In this document: piece after piece, positions 32,147 to 36,012 of the stretch
Layout of the letters: each line of letters starts with the position of its first letter
How positions within the stretch are numbered: position 1 is the stretch's first letter
Assembly (NCBI GenBank): GCA_046760445.1
Contig: JBHIEE010000016.1
Location: forward strand, 1 to 36,012
From: JBHIEE01 sp046760445
GTDB taxonomy: Bacteria; Acidobacteriota; Aminicenantia; JdFR-78
DNA: 36,012 bases
Direction: 5' to 3'
Translations under genes and position numbers: made by a program
The notes under the pieces: model-generated
Told to the model about the DNA's origin: nothing
The model's database searches: none
What the model saw: only the letters and a program-made list of their open reading frames with translations

Positions 32147-32463
32147 AGTATCGTCAAATTTAACCACAGAGGCTACCTTTAACAAATTCTAAATCCGAAT
32201 ATCGAAATCCGAAACATCCCGAGTACTCGGGACAAATATCAAATTTTTAAAACAATATTTCCTAAATTCTTTAATCCCGTATATTCTTTGTTTTGAATTT
32301 TGTATTTTGGTCATTTGAAATTGTTTCGTATTTCGGATTTCGTGCTTCGGATTTCGTGCTTCGGATTTGTTTCGTTCTTTGTCATTTGAGCTTTGTTATT
32401 TGACATTTTATATATCTTGTTTGGGTTCTCTGTAGTTTTCTTCATATTATTTTGGGCACTACC
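32147..32463 (-). mobile_element. MITE-like element, copy 2 (inverted relative to 3993-4301)
   Basis: A 317-bp non-coding element. Its reverse complement matches 3993-4301 nearly base for base and has one additional short tandem unit (CCGAAGCACGAAAT). Ends AGTATCGTCAAA and GGTAGTGCCCAA correspond to the ends of copy 1. Flanks AAAGATAT (32139-32146) and AAAGACAT (32464-32471) match at 7 of 8, a likely aged target-site duplication. It contains the palindrome at 32217-32232. It is inserted 8 bp after the stop codon of the 32472-33308 gene and before the gene at 32122, within the ECF operon. Confidence 0.72.
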
Positions 32464-32471
32464 AAAGACAT

Positions 32472-33308
32472 TTATTCAATCCATATCCTAATAATTTCAT
32501 CTTCATCCTGAACTTCAATAATGATTGGTTCCTTTAAAGAGGATAAATCCCTCAGTATTTTATCTAAATCATAACCTTCCTCCCGGAGAGCTGATTTCTG
32601 CTTCTCAGAAAGAGCTTTTAAAGCTAAATCAGCTAATGCCCATGGAATATTAACTGACACTTTCGGTTTTCTTTTACCCTTTTCAAATATTCTTATTTTT
32701 AATATTCTGCCCTTTTGAGTAATTTCTTCTTTTTTAACTTCTTTTAAAAAATCAGGATCAATTCTTAATAAGGCTATCTTAGCTCTATCCCTGAGTTCTT
32801 CGTCCTGTTCAAAATTAATGATTTTCTTAAGAATTGGCACTCCTTTAGTGGCTATTTTCTTATCTTTAAAATAACTTAGCTTGAAAGCAGCATAATATTG
32901 GATAACTTTATTCTTACTTTTCAACCGATCTTCTATCTTCTTTAAATGAGGCTTATTACCTCGACGATAAAGGTCAAAAGCTAAATCAATGATCGAGACT
33001 TCAGCTTCTTCCCTTAAACTTCCTTCTTTACTAATTTTCAAGTATTTTTCATAGACTTCCATCGCTTCTTTTCTTGCCTTTTGCTCTTCTAAACATTTCC
33101 CTTTATAGAAAAGAGCTGAAGGATAGAATTTACTATTGGGATAACGAGTAATAATTTCATCTAATTTTTGCTGGGCTTCACTCCATTTTTCATCAAAAAT
33201 AAGAATCTTGGCTTCCTGAAATAATTTCTCGTCTGGAAGAGATTGAGCTAAACCAGAAAATGTATTTATCAATAAGCCAATCAACAAAAATAAGCTAATT
33301 TTTTTCAT
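32472..33308 (-). CDS. Exported TPR protein with the shared C-terminal IWIE domain
   Basis: About 278 residues from the ATG at 33308 (GAGG site; an ATG at 33320 overlaps the anti-sigma gene). Signal peptide MKKISLFLLIGLLINTFSGL to AQS. Residues ~25-110 are YbgF-like TPR repeats (FDEKWSEAQQKLDEIITRYP, SALFYKGKCLEEQKARKEAM). Residues ~120-190 are HEAT-like helices. The C-terminal ~70 residues have RILKIRIFEKGKRKPKVSVN, then LRDLSSLKEPIIIEVQDEDE and RIWIE, the domain shared with two other genes of this operon. Likely a periplasmic partner in sensing or scaffolding for the ECF system. Confidence 0.8.
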   Translation of the reverse strand: MKKISLFLLIGLLINTFSGLAQSLPDEKLFQEAKILIFDEKWSEAQQKLDEIITRYPNSKFYPSALFYKGKCLEEQKARKEAMEVYEKYLKISKEGSLREEAEVSIIDLAFDLYRRGNKPHLKKIEDRLKSKNKVIQYYAAFKLSYFKDKKIATKGVPILKKIINFEQDEELRDRAKIALLRIDPDFLKEVKKEEITQKGRILKIRIFEKGKRKPKVSVNIPWALADLALKALSEKQKSALREEGYDLDKILRDLSSLKEPIIIEVQDEDEIIRIWIE

Positions 33309-33309
33309 T

Positions 33310-34110
33310 CTAAACCTCATTTTCTAATTCTTTCTCCACTAATCGAATTTTTAATAACAACTGTTCCTTTCTTAAAAGTTCTCGAATTCTTTCTAATTGA
33401 ACCAAAGAAGGCTGTTCATCCAAAAGAGAAACCTCGTAAAAAATGAATTCAATTTTTCGACAAAGTTTTTTTGCTCTAGCCATTTCAAATTTATTTAATT
33501 CTTGATTGAGATATTTCTTTTTAGCTAATAAATCCCTTGCTTTTTCAGAATTTAGCCTAATTCGCCACGGCTCGATTCTATCATTCTGAGTCAATTTCAT
33601 AATATCCATAAGAACAATCTGACTTTGTTTAAGATAATCCAGAGCCTCATTTTTAGCTATTGAAGACTCCATCTGATCAAAAAATATGGGTGAAATATAA
33701 AATTCTTCTCTTGTCTTTTCTCTGTCAAAAGGACGAATTAAAATTAAAACACATAGAATAACTATTATAAATAAACCTGCGAAAGAAGCAGCTATCGGCC
33801 TCCAGGAAGAAAAACTTAGAAGATTTTTTAGATTAGGGAAAAATGATTTTTTCTCAAAAGAAAATTCTTTCTGTTTGATTCTATCAATAATAATCGAGGG
33901 GACCTCTGTCCAATTAATGGAATTTATCTCTTCTTCGATCTCCTGTTTAAAAATACCTGCTCCATCCAAAATCTGTTTCAACCGATGAAATTCTTGTCGA
34001 CAGTAACTACAGCTTTTTAAATGATTTTCCATTAGTAAAATACTTTTAGAAGAAAGTTCCCGATAATAAAAAGAAATCAGGTTCTTTTTAAACTTTTTAC
34101 ATTCTTTCAT
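33310..34110 (-). CDS. Anti-sigma factor with zinc-finger (zf-HC2) and one membrane helix
   Basis: A 266-residue membrane protein. N-terminal anti-sigma zinc motif H30-x3-C34-x2-C37 (ENHLKSCSYCRQE) in the cytoplasm, one membrane helix at ~105-126 (IAASFAGLFIIVILCVLILI), then a periplasmic helical part with heptad-like stretches (ERIRELLRKEQLLLKIRLVE). It should hold the ECF sigma factor encoded immediately upstream; start and stop overlap by 4 nt (34107-34110), the usual coupling of such pairs. The periplasmic part presumably senses envelope stress together with the exported proteins of the operon. Confidence 0.9.
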   Translation of the reverse strand: MKECKKFKKNLISFYYRELSSKSILLMENHLKSCSYCRQEFHRLKQILDGAGIFKQEIEEEINSINWTEVPSIIIDRIKQKEFSFEKKSFFPNLKNLLSFSSWRPIAASFAGLFIIVILCVLILIRPFDREKTREEFYISPIFFDQMESSIAKNEALDYLKQSQIVLMDIMKLTQNDRIEPWRIRLNSEKARDLLAKKKYLNQELNKFEMARAKKLCRKIEFIFYEVSLLDEQPSLVQLERIRELLRKEQLLLKIRLVEKELENEV

Positions 34111-34700
34111 TTTTCAACTTTTAAATATTGACTAGCTATATTTCTTAGATTATTAACTGCCCGGTGATGTAATGATTTTACTGTACCAACAGAGATATTC
34201 AATGTTTGGGCAATATCAGAATATCTCAATTGTTGGTAATGTTTCAAAACAAAAATCATTCTTTGCTTCTCTGAAAGGGCAGCTAAAGATTTTTTGATAA
34301 CTTCTTTTAAATCCTGGATTTTTAATTGATCTTGTGAGTTAAAAAGATCCGATAAACTCAGTTTATTTAGCTCTTCTCTATCAAGGGAGGCAGATTTTCT
34401 CTTTTTGAACTTACGATAATAATCAATACATAGATTGTGAGCGATCCGATAAATCCAGTTCTGAAAATTATTCCCCTCTTTAAAGTGATTTATTTTTTCA
34501 TACACCCTGAGAAATGTCTCCTGCATTAAGTCCATCGCATCCTCTCTATTCTGAAAAAAACTATATGCCAACTGGAATATTTTTTTCTGGTAAAGTCTAA
34601 TAAGAATAACAAAAGCTTGACTGTCTTTCTGTTTGATTTTTTTAATAAGTTCATTATCAATTTCATTTTGATTAGTCCTCTTCTCTTTCAATCTTTTCAT
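34107..34700 (-). CDS. ECF-type RNA polymerase sigma factor
   Basis: A 197-residue sigma-70 family, group 4 protein. Region 2 is at ~25-95 (YQKKIFQLAYSFFQNREDAM, DLMQETFLRVYEKI, FQNWIYRIAHNLCIDYYRK) and region 4 at ~130-190 (ALSEKQRMIFVLKHYQQLRY, SDIAQTLNISVGTVKSLHHR). No region 1 or 3. It directs transcription of a small regulon, usually including its own operon. The ATG at 34700 is preceded by GGAAG. Second gene of the operon, after the lipoprotein gene. Confidence 0.95.
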   Translation of the reverse strand: MKRLKEKRTNQNEIDNELIKKIKQKDSQAFVILIRLYQKKIFQLAYSFFQNREDAMDLMQETFLRVYEKINHFKEGNNFQNWIYRIAHNLCIDYYRKFKKRKSASLDREELNKLSLSDLFNSQDQLKIQDLKEVIKKSLAALSEKQRMIFVLKHYQQLRYSDIAQTLNISVGTVKSLHHRAVNNLRNIASQYLKVEK

Positions 34701-34736
34701 TAATCATCTTCCAAGGGGATGACTGAAATTTAATTT

Positions 34737-35159
34737 CTATTTGAGCCAGATCAAAACATAATCATTCTCATCTTCTACTTGAACCAGTAACCCAGGACCA
34801 ATTTTTCTTAAGTCTTTAAGTGCTCGCCAGTCAAAGTTAAAATGTTCTGAACAATGTTGTTTCATGTCAAATTCAGCATACTTTAGACCTGACTCTAGTC
34901 CGAGATTAACTATCCACATTGACACAGAAACTTTGACCATTTCCCGAGAGGAACCATCATAAACTAAGATATTCATTATATGGGGTTTGCCTTTTCTTTC
35001 TGGATTTCTCAGGTGAATTTTTTCGATTTCTTTCCAGGCTCTCTCAAATGCCTGAGCAGGATAAGCAACATCCTTTTTAATCTGAATGGTAAAACATCCA
35101 CTTAAACTGAAAATAAAGATTAATACAATTGGAATGAGAATGAATCTTTTCCTCCTCAT
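34737..35159 (-). CDS. Lipoprotein with the shared C-terminal IWLK domain
   Basis: About 140 residues from the ATG at 35159, with AAGGAG seven bases upstream; the longer frame to 35228 lacks such a site. Lipoprotein signal MRRKRFILIPIVLIFIFSLS then GC, a clear L-S-G-C lipobox. The rest contains HIMNILVYDGSSREMVKVSV and LKDLRKIGPGLLVQVEDEND followed by VLIWLK, aligning with the other two domain copies downstream. Probably first gene of the ECF operon; membrane-anchored on the periplasmic side. Confidence 0.78.
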   Translation of the reverse strand: MRRKRFILIPIVLIFIFSLSGCFTIQIKKDVAYPAQAFERAWKEIEKIHLRNPERKGKPHIMNILVYDGSSREMVKVSVSMWIVNLGLESGLKYAEFDMKQHCSEHFNFDWRALKDLRKIGPGLLVQVEDENDYVLIWLK

Positions 35160-35337
35160 CTTTTTCTCCTTGGTAATTAGTAAATTCTGTTCAATAATAA
35201 CTACGAAATGAACGAGAAAAAGGTTCACTCTTCAAAAATTTAAATTTTGTTTGGAAAGAACAAACATAGGGAATCAAAGAAGAATGTTTGATAGATAGAG
35301 AAACCCCTCTCACTTAATAGGAAAATTTCAGTATCTG

Positions 35338-35718
35338 AGGCGTTCAGTCAAATATCGTAAGACTCTCTATTCTTTAATTAACTAAAATCTTCTAAATTTT
35401 TTTTTATCTCTTCTTGGTGGTCTTGCTTCGTTGACTATAATCTTTCTTCCATCAAGTTCATATCCATTTAATCCGTCTATTGCTTCTTGGGCAGATTCAA
35501 CAGTTTCCATTTCGACAAATCCAAATCCTCGACCTTCAATTACTTTAACTGACTTAATTTCTCCATATTTCTCGAATACTTCTTTTAATTGGTCTTCATT
35601 AGTTCGGTAATTCAAATTACCGACATAAAGTTTGTTGGTTGGCATAGATTCCTCCTTCTCAAATTACCGAACGCCTTTCTCTCTATTCTATTGAGGAAGA
35701 GTCCTACGATAATTTGAC
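35338..35718. repeat. Inverted repeats flanking the RRM gene
   Basis: GTCAAATATCGTAAGACTCT (35347-35366), on the downstream side of the RRM gene, matches the reverse complement of 35698-35718 with one gap and one mismatch. A second pair, AGGCGTTC (35338-35345) and GAACGCCT (35669-35676), is also inverse, and CTCTCTATTCT occurs in direct orientation on both sides. The gene at 35382-35645 lies between them. Confidence 0.6.
35382..35645 (-). CDS. RRM-domain RNA-binding protein (Rbp type)
   Basis: An 87-residue single-RRM protein. RNP2 is KLYVGNL (5-11) and RNP1 is RGFGFVEM (with both aromatic residues), followed by a short basic tail RPPRRDKKKFRRF. Such small RRM proteins in bacteria (best known in cyanobacteria) bind RNA and often respond to temperature or stress. 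Excellent AGAAGGAGG before the ATG at 35645. Monocistronic and flanked by inverted repeats that might serve as an autoregulatory RNA element. Confidence 0.95.
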   Translation of the reverse strand: MPTNKLYVGNLNYRTNEDQLKEVFEKYGEIKSVKVIEGRGFGFVEMETVESAQEAIDGLNGYELDGRKIIVNEARPPRRDKKKFRRF

Positions 35719-36012
35719 GAATTCATTATTTCATATTAAAAATATTTTTGCAAGATTTTTTAGAAATTTCAGTTTTTTGTTTACAAAGATATTTTTATTA
35801 GATTAAGATAAGGAGAAAGAATTAAATAGTCGTTCGAGAATCCCTTTATAAAAAGAGTTTTCAGATGATGCTAACAAAGAGAAAATATATAATAAAAAAA
35901 TTCCAAATTACAAAAACATTAAATCGTGAAGAGTAAGGAGTAAAGTGATAAACAACGCCTTGCGACTTACACTTCTTAGATTTGAAATTTAGTCATTTGA
36001 AATTCATTTGGC
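35646..36012. other. Intergenic region at right edge with repeat start
   Basis: No gene seen. It carries the 5' side of the RRM gene with one arm of its flanking repeats (35669-35718), an AT-rich stretch, and from 35871 the text CTAACAAAGAGAAAATATAT, identical to the start of the repeat at 5632. The right end (CAAAAACATTAAATCG... to the edge) shows the same CCAAAT/ATTTGG inverse style as the other repeats and is cut by the window. Confidence 0.55.

Noticed and set aside
35833..35850. GTTCGAGAATCCC, recalling a tRNA T-arm
   Set aside because: No acceptor, D or anticodon stem can be built around it; no tRNA gene was found in the window.

Overview
The window looks like a chromosome segment from an anaerobic, Gram-negative-type (diderm) bacterium, probably from an uncultured lineage. 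Base composition is clearly AT-rich. The diderm inference rests on a predicted outer-membrane beta-barrel, a lipoprotein with a clear lipobox, and periplasm-directed proteins. The anaerobic inference rests on pyruvate:ferredoxin oxidoreductase, corrinoid methyl transfer and iron-sulfur CoA-ligase genes. I cannot name the phylum from this sequence alone.

Layout, left to right. (1) 1-3000: a defence/toxin-antitoxin patch on the minus strand, holding MntA with the first codons of HepT, a one-piece MNT-HEPN fusion, and an AAA/DUF4143 ATPase. Each of the two MNT genes is preceded by a duplicated ~117-bp segment that still encodes the C-terminal glycine-rich loop and stop codon of a Cas6 CRISPR endoribonuclease. 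(2) 3466-3765: a small exported W-x-x-G-x-W repeat protein. (3) 4326-7347: a plus-strand corrinoid methyltransferase operon (corrinoid protein, MetH-type activation protein, MttB-family methyltransferase). (4) 7465-9238: RNase P RNA and an NtrC-type sigma-54 activator whose reading frame runs into the 5' end of the RNase P RNA. (5) 9392-15099: K+ channel/TrkA protein, a pair of M16 peptidases, and an HExxH-beta-barrel fusion. (6) 15153-21452, minus strand: porCDAB, recR, ybaB, dnaX and the 4.5S SRP RNA. (7) 21694-25751, plus strand: MATE and EamA transporters, a PH-like membrane protein, an Asp/Glu-racemase-family protein and a CDP-alcohol phosphatidyltransferase. (8) 25882-31183, minus strand: a carbon-metabolism cluster of SucC-like ATP-grasp protein fused to a 2x[4Fe-4S] ferredoxin domain, SucD-like protein, short citrate-synthase/citryl-CoA-lyase-like protein, HD-domain protein and an aconitase/LeuC-type large subunit. 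(9) 31311-31631: an HU protein. (10) 31730-35159, minus strand: an ECF sigma factor/anti-sigma operon containing three exported proteins that share one C-terminal domain. (11) 35382-35645: an RRM RNA-binding protein.

A striking layer of small repeats runs through the intergenic space. Two nearly identical ~310-bp elements (3993-4301 and 32147-32463, inverted to each other) have imperfect terminal inverted repeats and flanking 8-9 bp duplications, so they look like a MITE. A 16-bp palindrome (TCCCGAGTACTCGGGA or near variants) recurs in these elements, in other intergenic hairpins, and inside the RNase P RNA. Repeats also supply false N-terminal extensions to several genes (recR, ybaB, 31730-32122), so starts were corrected here.

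The best candidates for undescribed biology are: the ferredoxin-fused CoA ligase/citryl-CoA-lyase/aconitase cluster; the ECF operon with three proteins sharing a C-terminal domain; the Cas6-tail-flanked MNT/HEPN modules; the regulator-rnpB overlap; and the HExxH-beta-barrel fusion.
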